Of a stretch of DNA of 62,000 nt, positions 11,299 to 22,900 are shown piece by piece; position 1 is the stretch's first letter; every line of letters starts with the position of its first letter. Both the position numbers and the translations under genes were made by a program. The stretch covers positions 145,823,091-145,885,090 of the forward strand of contig NC_081406.1 of NCBI RefSeq assembly GCF_030272615.1. Direction: 5' to 3'. The notes below the pieces were generated by a model. That model searched no databases, was not told the origin of the DNA, and saw only the letters and a program-made list of their open reading frames with translations. Origin of the DNA: Cryptomeria japonica. Lineage: Eukaryota > Streptophyta > Pinopsida > Cupressales > Cupressaceae.

Positions 11299-11893
11299 AT
11301 TGTTTTATTTCAATAAATCAAATTCATCTTTATGGAATATTCCATTCTTTTCCCTAATCCTAATTAGCTAAATTAATCCATGATTAATTAAGCTAATTTA
11401 GTGATTCCTACAAACCTATCATCTAATCCCTTTATTATCCTAATTAATCCACTTTGTTTCTTCCAAGGTTGCTCACACATGTGTGAGCACACATCCCCCT
11501 TCTCCCAAGGTGGGACCACACTTGTTGGACCGCATTGACTTTTCATCCCACTTCCCTTGTGACACTTGTCACAAGGCTAAGCTTACAGATTTGGGACCAC
11601 ATTGATCCTCACCCTCTCCCCCTTGTGACAGTTGTCACAAGGATAAGTCTTTAAACCTAGGACCACATTCCCTTTCAATCTGAGCCCTTGATCCCCCTTT
11701 TAATCTTGACCGCCCATTTCTAGGCTCCCAACTCTATAAATTGAAGCCTCTATCCATCAATCAAGAATCAACTTTTTATCATATTATTATGCTGCCCTTT
11801 TAGTTGATATTAACTTTTTATCATATCATTATGCTGCCCTTTTAGTTGAAATCCACTTTAATGCATCCTCATGCTACCCTTTTATCAACTTTT
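11293..11893 (+). repeat. Element E 5' LTR, 5'-truncated
   Basis: It begins at ACATATTG, corresponding to an internal position (about 12978) of the complete 3' copy, so the first ~140 bp are missing; the gypsy fragment abuts here. A TATA box (CTATAAATTG) lies at 11734. Upstream are three palindromes (see separate entry). Similarity to the other copy fades at about 11893; the exact LTR end is not certain. Confidence 0.75.
11470..11642. promoter_or_regulatory. Palindrome cluster in the U3 of LTR E
   Basis: 11470-11489 is a perfect 20-bp palindrome, TGCTCACACATGTGTGAGCA. 11555-11576 and 11621-11642 are each CCTTGTGACA - 2 nt - TGTCACAAGG, perfect 10-bp arms. All lie 90-265 bp upstream of the TATA box. 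The 3' LTR keeps all three, one with a substitution each (near 13152, 13250, 13307). They could be dimeric transcription-factor sites; that is inference. Confidence 0.6.
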
Positions 11894-12837
11894 TCATTGT
11901 AAACTTGTGTTGTCCTCTTGACATCATAAGCATCTATCAAGCACCCATCCATAATGTGTTAACCAAATCCAAGCAGAGATCCTCTTGACTAGCGTCTCTC
12001 CCGATCAGATTAATCTATGTCCTATCATCAATCTATCTTATCATCAGTGCCCATCAAGATGAATCCTTCCCATGACTAGCGGCTTATCCAAATCCATGTT
12101 CTACTCTTGGCAAGAGATTTTTGTTGACCAAACGAGTCATTTTCTAGAATGATCTTTTTGCTTTGATTTTATTTTGTGTCCTAGGACTATACCTCTTCAT
12201 GGTTGCCTTGATCATTTTATATCTTGGTATGTCTAGGTTGGTGTACATTGGGGCATAGTTTTTGTGCTATGGCATGTTTGTGGTTTCTCTTGTATGATCC
12301 ATCAAGTCTCACATTTACACCATCATGGGTGTTTGTGAACTTGTGTATATTGAGATAACCTATTGTCCATGAGTCTAGTCCAAAACCTATTGTCTGTGAG
12401 TCTAGTCCACGCATCGGATATTCATTACATTTTGATTCCTATAATCAGTAATGTTGATAATCCTTTGCAAAATCAAACCTAGGATTTCTCTCTAGATAAT
12501 GCATAACAACAATCCCATCCTTTTCATCACCTTCCATTCAACCCATCATATCCTCTTTCATTTCATATCCTCATTTCACGTTGAGGCTTCGATTTATTCA
12601 ACTTTTGTATCCCTCCCTTTTCCATTCATTCTTTATTCTAATCTATTTCAAGAGCACACCCATGTTCTTAACCCACATGTCCTCTCAAGGGGGCATACCA
12701 TAGTTTCCTCGTCATCCTTCCTCAACTCACTAGTGATTGGGGCATCATGCTACTAGTCCCTTTCCTTTTCTATCCACTAGATTTTATTCCTCTTTGACAT
12801 AACATCACTTCATGATGTTATGTCAAAGAGGGGCAAA
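11894..12837 (+). other. Element E internal region, non-coding, ending in hairpin and polypurine tract
   Basis: No usable reading frame. Landmarks shared in inverted orientation with the region after LTR D are TACTCTTGGCAAGAGA (12110), CTCTCAAGGGGGCATACCA (12684) and GGGGCATCATGCTACTAGTCC (12739). The last 50 bp hold a 19-bp-arm hairpin and the tract GAGGGGCAAA. Confidence 0.7.
12789..12831. other. Perfect hairpin next to the polypurine tract of element E
   Basis: The left arm 12789-12807 and right arm 12813-12831 (TGATGTTATGTCAAAGAGG) are perfect reverse complements (19 bp) separated by a 5-nt loop, CTTCA. The polypurine tract overlaps the right arm end and the 3' LTR starts 6 bp later at 12838. 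Confidence 0.9.
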
Positions 12838-13575
12838 TGCAGACACATAAAATTGACTAAATTAATATATAATTAATTGTCTTTATCGTATGATTAATTT
12901 AATTAATAATATTATCCTACCATTACCTTTACATTAATTAAATTATATTTAATTAATATCCCCTTTCCACTTCTTCCACATATTGATTTATTTCAATAAA
13001 TCAAACTCATCTTTATGTAATATTCTATTCTTGTCCCTAATCCTAATTAGCTAAATTAATCCATGACTAATTAAGCTAATTTTGTGATTCCTACAAACCT
13101 ATCATCTAATCCCTTTATTATCCTAATTAATCCACTTTGTTTCTCCTATGGTTGCTCACACATGTGTGATCATGCATCCCCCTTCTCCCAAGGTGGGACC
13201 ACACTTGTGGGACCATATTGACTTTTCATCTCACTCCTCCTTGTGACACTTGTCACAAGGCTAAGCTTACAAATTTGGGACCACATTGATCCTCACCCTC
13301 TCCCCCTTGTGACACTTATCACAAGGCTAAGCCTTTAAACCTAGGACCACATTCCCTTTCAATCTAAGCCCTTGATCCCCCTTTTAATCTTGACCGCCCA
13401 TTTCTAGGCTCCAACTCTATAAATTGAAGCCTCTATCCATCAATCAAGGATCAACTTTTTATCAAATCATTATAATGCCCTTTTATTTGATATCAACTTT
13501 TTATCATATCATTATGTTGCCCTTTTAGTTGAGATCCTTTTTATGCATCCTCATGTTGTCTTTTTATCTACTTCG
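12838..13575 (+). repeat. Element E 3' LTR
   Basis: It starts TGCAGACACATAAAATTGA and parallels the 5' copy from 12978 onward, with TATA CTATAAATTG at 13417. The start resembles LTR D (TGTAGACACCTAAAATT at 59362). The 3' boundary is approximate, because the two E copies stop matching near 13575. Confidence 0.75.
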
Positions 13576-14189
13576 TATCATAGAACAATCATAATGGCCA
13601 TTTTGATCTATGATATCTACACACGCATCTATTTTGTTATGCTAGTTTAGAGAATTCCACAATTAACCATACTCAATCTCTCACTCTTCATTTGACAACC
13701 TCAAAGAAATGCGCTTCGTGAAGATGAGGAGGACAAGGAAGACCGAAACGACGTAGGGAGAATCATGAGTGAACTCTTTCTTTATGCTCATGTTTCTCAT
13801 TTATGCTTTTTCATACTTCCTTGATATCATTTTTAAAATGGTTTTATTTGTAATGGTTTCTAATCTTTACTAATCTTGACTAACCATTTTGATGTGTTAC
13901 AACTACTAATGACAAATGAAATAATTATAACTAGAACTATAATGAATAGTTAAAATGTACTTTTATTTTCACCTCTAAATTCACAATTTCTTAAATTTAC
14001 TTTGAGAATTTCAACATGCATATAATATGAACTATATGGAATATTATTTATTCACACATCATAGGAACACATAGTGATATGCCACGAAGGCAATAGGGAA
14101 ACAATATGCTAAGATGTTGTAACCAAAAAAATCATGTTTTATATATATCACTAGTATATTCTTATTAGAATTTGAGATAAGGCTCTGAC
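13576..14189. other. No gene seen: flank of element C
   Basis: AT-rich, no coding signal. 13897-14050 is a diverged copy of the right flank of element C (27036-27125): both contain CAACTACTAATGA(C/T)AAATGA and TTTCAACATGCATATAATAT. Confidence 0.5.
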
Positions 14190-14194
14190 ACTAC

Positions 14195-15603
14195 TGTAGA
14201 TACTATCTACACCTTCAGGGGTTTATGATTAGGGAATTGATGGAAACATGTCAAAATCAGCCCGAAGGAGATCCGGGCCGATCAGAGGTGAGAAAAACCA
14301 AACATCCAATTTTTGATATTTCCTCTATGTTTCAGTATTTTACATTTTCGAAGGCCTTCGGAGTGAAATTTGGGGCCGAAACTATTCTTGATTCCTTTAC
14401 TTGATAGCCTAAGGCATAGTGTTAAGGGACTAAAAGTAGAGATTTTGAAGACCTTTCCAATGGTGTAAGTGGCTTAAGGTTTCGAGCGTCGAGCGAAAAG
14501 TTATGATCCCGCCAAGTCAAGACCATTTTTTTTGTCATTCACGAGGAGTAGGTACAAGCCCGCTACATGTCAGCATGACGTAGTTTCTCGTAGGCTGGTG
14601 GGGGTGCCACATGTCGGCACCACGGGGTCCTCAAAAGCGAAGGGAGAAGAAGGCTCTAAAAGCCCCGACAGTGCGCCACTTGTCGGAAAAGCACGGGTCC
14701 AGAGATGTTTTGAGCCTGGGGAGATTTCAAAAGCGCACCTTTGTTTCTTTCGAGGGAAAAAAGCTGCAGGAGGTGTCACGTGGCAAAATCAGAATGCATG
14801 AATGAAGAAAAAACAAAAGCCTATGTGATCTAGCTGTTGCAACATAAAAAGTGAATTTCAGGTGGCAACCATGCTATGTACATGGAAGAAAATAGTGATG
14901 CAGAGATCAAGCTCGGGACAGTTGCAACAAACTTCATGATGATGGTGGACACGCGACAAGCATGCAGAAGCCTGGTTGGTTGCAGTCATCGTTCCCGATC
15001 AAAGATTTTTTTATTATATAAGCCTGCAAGCGCATTGTAAAAGGGGTTCAGAACTTTTATCTTAAAAGATATAGTCAAGTATTCTAGATAGGAATGGAGC
15101 CTTTAAGTTATGATTGTATTTCTAAAGAGGGGATAATCAAATTGTGCTCGCGGCCTCTATGATTACTATTTTTCAGTATACTTTAATAGTTTTCTATGCA
15201 TCCTTGCATTTCTGACATAACTTTAGAAATATATGCCTAATACTCTACCGATTAAACTATGTTTTGCACTTGTTATCTGGTGGATGCATGTTCTATATTG
15301 CTTTATATTAAAAATAGTTTTGGTTATATCTTAATCGTGGTTTTGGGCATGTAGATTGTTGAATGGGCCTTAGGATGGCACGTTTGTGAAGTTCTTTGTG
15401 CCCCTTATTGCATCAAAATCAGTTTGACGCATCGCTTTAGAATAGTTTTTCTTTTAATGTTCCTTTCCTTCCCTTTTCTCCCCCCAAATGAATGAAGAGC
15501 TGACTTCTAGAATCCCGAAGGTCACTCAGTGAAAACACGCAGGTCCCTCGTCACTAAGTTTCCCATAAGGCTGTAGTTCTCAAAGCCATTTTAGTGGTCA
15601 ACG
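14195..15603 (+). repeat. Element C 5' LTR
   Basis: About 1.4 kb, with a TATA box TTATATAAGCC near 15013 after a long GC-richer U3. It matches the split 3' LTR over its whole length. It ends at GTGGTCAAC, after which the internal region starts with TTTTTTTGGCACTCCCAGTGGGAC. That string, from TGGCACTCCC at about 15613, is a plausible PBS, but I cannot name the tRNA. Confidence 0.88.
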
Positions 15604-15844
15604 GTTATTTTTTTGGCACTCCCAGTGGGACTAAATTTTGTGAGCTTTGCATCGCTCGCTGGAGATTTGGTGCATTCTTCAGTGGTTTTTAGCCTTAAAA
15701 ATGTATTCAGCAAGCACCTGGCGACTCTATAGGTTCAGATCGTTTGAGTGATTCTAATTGGCATGTACCTAGTTCTCTATTTTGAGAAAACCTTTTTCTC
15801 TTGTTTAAAACATTATCTGCAGATCCTTTGTTTTCCCTATGCTT

Positions 15845-17313
15845 TATTATGGAAGGACATTATGAACGAATCATGTTTCCACCTCCTTTCCACCAAAATG
15901 CAAGCATTCTGCCTCCCTATCAATGATATCAAGCTGGATATGCTTCCTTTTTTGTTTCATATTCCCCTGCTACAACAAGTTATGGGCAATTCACTAATGC
16001 TTGCCTCCCACCCACCCCTACACAACCTACATATGTTTCCCAATAGTCGAAGGCTTATTATGTCTCACATCAACATGTCAACCCCTTCCCCGAGCATCAA
16101 AATGTGTTAAGCTTGGAAAATGTTAGCTTTGAAGAAATAATGATGAATTTCCAAGAACAGTTGAAGGCTATTGATTTGGAGCAAGAATATTGCCTACAAT
16201 AAGATCAACTTGCTTACCAGGCCCAACTTCAGCAGCACCAGACAGAGGCACGAAGAAAACAAGAGCAGTTCCTTGCCATGCAATTTTGTGCTATGGAAGA
16301 AGAGATCAGATGACTAGCAATTATGGAAGAGCAGCTCATGCGCCGATAAGGAAAATCAACCACCAGAAACCTCAAGCACCATGCAGGGGATGCCTTCTAA
16401 TGAACCCCCTCGATCTATTTTGCAAAAACTATTTCCCCCTTAGCTCCCTGTTCTTGATACCATTTCACTCTTTAAGGGTGGACCTATTGTTTGGAGGGTT
16501 GATTGGTCTCATGAACAAACAAAAGAAGAGGATTTGTTCTCCAGTTGTGAGCTTCCACATGCTTGCGAGGGTGAATAACTTCCATTATCACAAGAGAAAA
16601 ATGAAGATGAGCAGTTGCAGCAGCAAGGCATCAACCAGGTAAGAAAGAAAAATTAAGAGGATTTATTCCTCTCATTTGATGGGCTTCCCTGCTTTATCAA
16701 CCCTGAGGAAGTGGAATTTTCCATTTCTACAATGGACGAAGTTTTAAAGAAGCAGGCAAATGTTGAGGAGATTGGTGGATCACATAAATATGAGAAAGCT
16801 CATGAGGTTGAACGAGAGGAGAAGCTTGATGCTTCTATAGATCACCATGATGATTGTCGCGAAGCAAGGGTTATCTTTGTCGTGGAAGGAAGCAAAAAGG
16901 AGATTGATGAAGACCTATTTTGGGACAAGTTAGAAGCCTTTTGCTCATCTATTGACATCAATCCATCATCTCCTAAGCTGGAGGATCGTTATGAGTGTGT
17001 ACAACAAGAGGAGGTTTCCATACTATCAGATGAGTCATCAGGTTTGAACCCTGTTAGTCAACAAGACTTGGAGGAAGCAGATGATGACCGCAGGTCCAAT
17101 GTTGATTGCATGGACTTAATACTTTCATGTGGGTGCCCCATCCGCCATCTAGCTCAATTGGAGAGTTGCAAGTCATCCCTGGTCATACTTTCCTCTAAGC
17201 ATGGAGATGAGAATCAAGGAGAGAAGGTTCGACACACTCATTCATTGCAGGAGGATAGAGTTCAAAAATGGGTAGGCTTCTTTATTCTCAGTCTGTGGGA
17301 GGCATTCCAATAG
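15845..17313 (+). pseudogene. Element C internal ORF, unknown product
   Basis: One reading frame carries a decayed Gln/Pro/Tyr-rich segment (15849-16347, e.g. MFPPPFHQNASILPPYQ) with several stops directly after or in place of Gln or Arg codons. A neighbouring frame (from 16381) continues with an acidic protein that stays open for 200 codons at 16711-17313 (EVEFSISTMDEVLKKQ ... DEDLFWDKLEAFCSSIDINP). I see no capsid, zinc-knuckle, protease or RT motif. The order (Q-rich front, acidic rear) and place between PBS and 3' LTR suggest the element's own protein rather than a captured enzyme. Function unknown. Confidence 0.45.
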
Positions 17314-17804
17314 TTTGTTGGATGCTTATTATTTTTTCCTTTATGGTTTCTTGTCCAAGAACATGTGAAGCATCAGAAACTGGTTAGAAAGGGAAGTTGT
17401 TTTGATAAGCTAGTTAATGGCTTTGTTTAATTTCATTTCAGAGTGTGGAGATCATGTAAATAATAGTTAGATGTTTTTCCTTTCCAAGAAGTGTGGTTGC
17501 ACATGTTGCATTCTCTTAAGGAGAGAATGCATGTTTTAGTTTCTTGTTTTCCTCTAAGTGTAATAGTGCACATGTTTTGTGGATCCTTTTTGTGACTCTG
17601 TTCCCAATGGATAGCTAAGGCTTCCAGTTTTCTAATGTTGACATTTGTGTGCCCTTATGATTTGTCATTGAGAGCTAATCTGAGATATCTAGAATGAATC
17701 AGCAAGGTGGAAGCTCCCAATGGATAAGGAATTCTAGTATGTGAAACCAGAGATTTTGGGTTCAACCTCCATAGGCAGAGGTCCCCACGTGAGTCGCCAA
17801 TAAC

Positions 17805-17975
17805 TGTAGATAATATCTACACCTTTCGAGGTTTATGATCAGGGCATTGATGGAAACATGTCAAAATCAACGCATAGGAGATCCAGACCGATCAGAGGTG
17901 AGAAAAACCAAAAATCCAAGTTTTTGGTATTTCCCCTATGTTTTAGTATTTTGCATTTTTGGAGACCTTCAGAGC
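17805..17975 (+). repeat. Element C 3' LTR, first part
   Basis: It starts TGTAGATAATATCTACACC and matches 14195 onward. It ends with AGAGC (17971-17975), the left copy of the TSD of element B. Confidence 0.92.
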
Positions 17976-19236
17976 TGTAAAGCGGAAAATCGCGATTGAA
18001 CCCTAGTTGCTCTCCCCTCTTCCAACTCCAAGGAGAGAGAAGGGAGATTCACTAGGGTTGATGGTTTTCACTTAGGGGAGAGACTTTACATTCAAAAGAG
18101 GGGTTGAAACCCACAAGATCCAATCCCACACAATGCAAGATTGGATGCTAAATGTGTTTCAAGGGTTAAGAAAGCAAGGCTACCCTCTTTTGTAAAGAAT
18201 GTTGATAGAAGAATTGAGCTAGGAATGCATAGAAAGTGACAAAGATTCGTTTATAAACTGAGATAGGGATATAGGATGAAGCTACGGACCTGGAATTAGT
18301 AGTAAAATGTTGATACGGCGCTGTCCTGCAAATTTGAGCAAAAGTTGTCGGGACGATGGCGCCCGAGCGCCACGGTCCTCCGAAAAATCCGCGAAACGAA
18401 GGGGGATCTGTTTGTCTCTGCACAAGGATTCCAGATCTTCAATTTCAGCCGCGTACCTGCAACCTACACAAAGAAAAGCGAAGATGATTGGGGGGTTAGG
18501 GATTAGGGGTTTGCCTTTAGGTCAAACCCCGGTTTTGGAATTAACCAAGAAATGAGCAATGCTGTAAATGTAAATGTCTGTAATGTAAAACAAGTACTAA
18601 TACCTTGTTGTAAGGATGTTTGTATCCTTATGTGCGAAGGTATAGATGTTGTATGTTGTATGTTGTAGTAGTATGTAGTAAGTGATCTCCTATTCAATGG
18701 TTGAATCCTTGTCTTGAATGCAACACTTAGCCTTGAATGGAGACTTGAAATGATCAATGGCTTGAAGGAATGCTTGAATTCTTGAATGCTTGAGTATAAT
18801 TTCCATGCTTTTTCCATCATGTCGAATGAAAGAGGAAAATGTAGTTTATATACTTGTCAATTAGGGCTGATAGACTGATTTTCCCGACCTTAGGCCGACT
18901 AGGAAAGACAATTTTCCAATTTGCAAACATAAAGACCCGAAGTCCAAAAGAGACCGGGCCCAAAATAGGACCCAGGGACCAGGGCACTGGGCACCATGGT
19001 CCTGGGGGACCAGGGTGCTGGGCGCCCTGGTCCTGAAGGACCAGGGCGCTAGGCGCTCTGGTCCCACCTCCCGGGACAGCAGGGTGCAAAGGAGGTTCAG
19101 GCCAGGGTGCAAGAAAATGCAGTTTTTGGTGTCATGAGCAAGTTTCGGGGTCTCCATTCAGGTTGCGTGTTGCGTCGCCATCGTGAAGACCGAAATGCAG
19201 TCGAAATTGCAAGTGTCACAATTTTAGGACGCTACA
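17976..19236 (-). repeat. Element B 3' LTR (left copy)
   Basis: Minus-strand start TGTAGCGTCC, end GCTTTACA, 1,261 bp. The TATA box, read on the minus strand, is GTATATAAAC at about 18844-18853. It is longer than the right LTR, mainly because of a GC-rich palindromic minisatellite at 18976-19064. Confidence 0.93.
18976..19064. repeat. Palindromic minisatellite in the left LTR of element B
   Basis: Three units of about 28 bp at 31-bp spacing (18976-19003, 19007-19034, 19038-19064), each of the form GGACCAGGG - centre - CC(A/C)TGGTCC, so each can fold into a hairpin. The right LTR has only one decayed unit (near 25585). Confidence 0.85.
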
Positions 19237-19976
19237 TTTAGCCCCCACTTTAGCGGGAGTATGTATGCTCATACTTCCGGTAAAGTACAAGGAAACAATA
19301 TTGAAAGACTTTCACCATGTCAAGGAGGCAAGACACACCAAGCGCCCAGTGGACTAAGGATCTTACGACTTCGATTGACAAAGTAAAAGGGAAGATCACG
19401 AGGGAGAACCATGACTGTTAGTAGTAAGGTTCCCTCACTATGAGTCATGCAAGAGAAATACCAAAAATTTTCAAGGCAAAGCTGAGTTCTCCAAGAAATT
19501 TTCATGTATCCTGAAGGGATAGACAGGGTGTATGCCCCCCTACGTTAAAGCGATCGCACACGCCTCAACGGGGGTGATTGTTTTAACGGAGTGATACACA
19601 TAAGAAATGAGAAAGGAAAGGAGCACGTTATCGCAAGGATTTAGCCCCCAAGTGTGAGATAAACCCAAGGATAATAGACACAAAACACAAAGCACAAGGT
19701 GACTTCGCTTTCCTCGGGGTCAGTATGCTGTATGATAATTCATGTATATCATATGTATGTATGCATAATTGTTCTTCATTCCCCAATCAAGGAAGGTCAC
19801 CTAGAAGAAGGGAACACATGTGTCTTTTGAGTCAACATGAGAGAGACCAAAAGAGATCTCAATGCTTTGCATCATCCTCAAGTAGACAACACTAAGGACA
19901 AAAAATAGAAGAATGAGAATAACGTATAGAAGAAGTAACACAAGAGAGGAGGAGAGAATCTGCTATGCTAATGTAA
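19237..19976 (-). other. Element B 3' untranslated region and polypurine tract
   Basis: The minus strand reads AAAGTGGGGGCTAAA immediately before the LTR start TGTAGCG (19237-19251), a good polypurine tract. The rest of the stretch to the stop codon of the ORF has no coding signal and shows no remnant of RT or integrase. Confidence 0.8.
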
Positions 19977-22900
19977 CTAGTCTAACACATCATCTACCCC
20001 CCGATCTTGCTGATCAATGTTTCGAGAAGGCAGGGAACACGCTAGAGGAGGAACATTCAACACAGCAGATGGAGCTATCACAAGATCCAAACAAGGGCTA
20101 TGTTCATGTTCCAAGCCACGTTGTTCTTGTCTAGGAGCTAGGATAAGTGCTTTAGAAAATTCGTTAGATAAATGGTTATCAATATCAACAAGTTCATATT
20201 CACTATCAGAAGCAAGAGAAGTAACATTTTCATCATGAATAACATTTTCATCTATAGCATCATCAAGATTTATAAAAATAGGGTCTTTAATTCGCACAGG
20301 ATCAAGACCATCATGCATCTTATGTTTTGGAGATTTTGGAGAAAATGGAATAATGCTTGTTGAAGGTGTTTTTGGAGATTGCAAAGTTTGAGAAGCAGTT
20401 GCTTGAGCTCTAAGATGACGCTTTCGTCGGTGTTCACGTGCAGAACGATTTCGTCTAGTCTTAGTAGGAAGTTGAGAAGATTGAGGAGGAGGAATGTTCT
20501 CATCCTTATCACTTGGGTGTTTAGGTTGTGGTCTCTTAGGCTGGATAATAGGAGAAGAAGAAGGTCTCTTCTCTCTATAAAAAGAAGGAGGAGGGACTAC
20601 TCCATACAAAGGAGGAATATTTGGTTTAAGAAGAAGACCAAGTCCATCATGATGAGGAGGTATAGGTCTACTCTTAGAAGATTTATTAGGCATAGACATA
20701 ATCACATCCATGGGAACGGGTTGGGAATCTTCTTGAGGAAAGACATTAGTTTTATCTTTCAAAGGAAGAACTTCCTTCTCAAGAATGATAGGAATATCAA
20801 GTTTAGGTGTTCTAGGTTCACTTAGAGATAGGATCATATCTGTTTTCCACTTTTGATAAGATTTGAAAAGATGATCACTTCGCGGAGGAAGAGATTGGAA
20901 TTGTTTAGGCCAAAAGTAATCAATAGGAATGCTAGAAGTTCTTTCAGCTGGTTTAAAGAGACTATGATTGACAGTAACAACTTCACCATTATGGGGAAAT
21001 TTCAAACACTTGTGAATAGGAGAAGCAATAGCTTTCATGGAAGATAGCCAAGGATAGCCAAGCTTCACACGAAATTGTTCGGAAGATGGAATAATAGCAA
21101 AGTTCACATCAAGGGATTTGTTATGGACCTCAATAGGCAATGTAATAGAACCAATTGCAGGAGAAGAAAATGCATCAAATAGTTTCACAATCACATCTGT
21201 TTTGTCATATATCACTTGATTCAATTGCAAAGTAAAAAGAAATTCTTTAGTAATAACATTAACCATGCACGAAGGATCAATAAGCACTCCACGGCAAGGT
21301 GTATTCTTGACTTTTGCAACTATGTATAAAGGACCATCAGGTGCCCTAATGGTTTCACTGGAATCAAATGTGATGGAAGGTTCTTTAGGGTTTTCTTGCT
21401 GCTCTACAAAGTTAATCACATTCGGAGTCATAGACACAAGACCATCAGATGAAAGAGAGGAATCATTAGTCTCAATCGCATTAGAGGTATGAGAAGGTAA
21501 TGGATCAGTGAAAATCTGAAGATTTTGATTAGGAGGGGCTACAGATGTATTGCCTTTATCATTCACTCCAGAAACAGAAATAGTATTATTATCAATCAAA
21601 TCTTGAATTTTACCCTTTAAAGAAAAACATTTTTCAGTATCATGCCCAGGCTGACGATGAAATTGACAAAAAGCTTTGTTATCAAAATAAGGTGAAGTAA
21701 TCTTTGTAGGATCAATTTGCCTTATGGGAGGAAGAGTAAGCACATTTTGTTCCAATAACTTATTCATAATACTATGCAATGATTCATTCAAAGGAGTATA
21801 CTTTCTTTCTTTCTTGAAAAATTTAGAAATAGGAGGCGCACCTGATGCTGCATTCACATTGTTGTTGATGATGTTTTCATTGAATTTAATGGACTCTCTG
21901 TTCGCTTTAAACTTCCCAAATGGTTGTTGACTACTATCACCCTTATCACTCGAAGCCATAGGATGTGATTGTTCCATTTGACTCACAGTCAGTTGATAAT
22001 TGTGAAGAGTTGCGCACAACTGTTGGAAAGAAGTAAACTCAGAAAATAGGAGTTTGTCTCGAATATCTTTTTGTAAATTAGAAATAAAGATTCTTTGAAT
22101 ATCATTGTCAGGCACTGGAAAAGAAATTTGAGCATACAAATGCTTATATCTACCAATGAAATCAGTCACTTTTTCTTTAACACCTTGTTTACAATGCATT
22201 AAATCAATCAAAGTAACTTTAGGACTTATATTGTTTTGAAATTGTTGAATGAAAGCATTTGCAAGTTGTTCGAAAGAAGTAATAGAATAAGAAGGCAACA
22301 AGCAATACCATTGTAGGGCTTTGTCTCTTAATGTTCTAGTAAACAGTTTTGCAAGCAACCTTTGGTCATAAGCAAAATCAGTACATATTGTTTGAAAGGT
22401 CTTAACATGTGTTAGAGGATCACCCTTACCATTATAAAGCTCCAAATGTGGAATTTCAACATGTTTAGGGGGAATAGCTCGAACAATGTCAAGAGAAAGT
22501 GGGCTCGCAACATCAAATGTGGGCACACTAAACTTAGATTGATTCATAGAGGCAATTTGTTGCTGTAAAGAAGAGACAGTTTGTGCAAGATTGTTAATGG
22601 TCGCTTCAGTCGAAGAGTTCATATTAGACGTGTTAGATTGTGATGGAGGTGTTATGTTATTGAAAGAAGGTAGAGAGTAAGGTGGTGGGACACTATGATA
22701 GTTAGTCATAGGAGATGATTGGAAAGGAGGCATACTACAAGGAGGAATGGAAGGGTTAGATGAATTGCCCCCTTGCGTCATGTTCATTTGTGGAGATATA
22801 ATAGGAACACTTATTGAAGGAATGAATGAAGAAGTCGGATTGAATGAAGGAAGAGGGTTGATTGAAGAAGAAGGATTGCCCCCATGATTAGTGATCATAG

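Larger units (their letters stand above)
11293..13575 (+). mobile_element. Element E: short LTR retroelement without coding capacity
   Basis: Two similar LTR copies in the same direction (11293-about 11893, lacking its first ~140 bp, and 12838-about 13575) enclose ~945 bp with no coding potential. A polypurine-like GAGGGGCAAA sits just before the 3' LTR. It is either a deletion derivative or a TRIM/LARD-like non-autonomous family. A related LTR and internal region occur at 59362-61835. Confidence 0.75.

Noticed and set aside
14532-14801. 89-codon frame in the C 5' LTR
   Set aside because: Within U3; the matching part of the 3' LTR (26000-26230) has changed frame; no motif.
18166-18423. 85-codon open frame in the left LTR of element B, repeated as 69 codons at 24824-25030
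   Set aside because: It lies in the LTR and is repeated only because the LTR is; the two copies differ in length and the protein has no motif.
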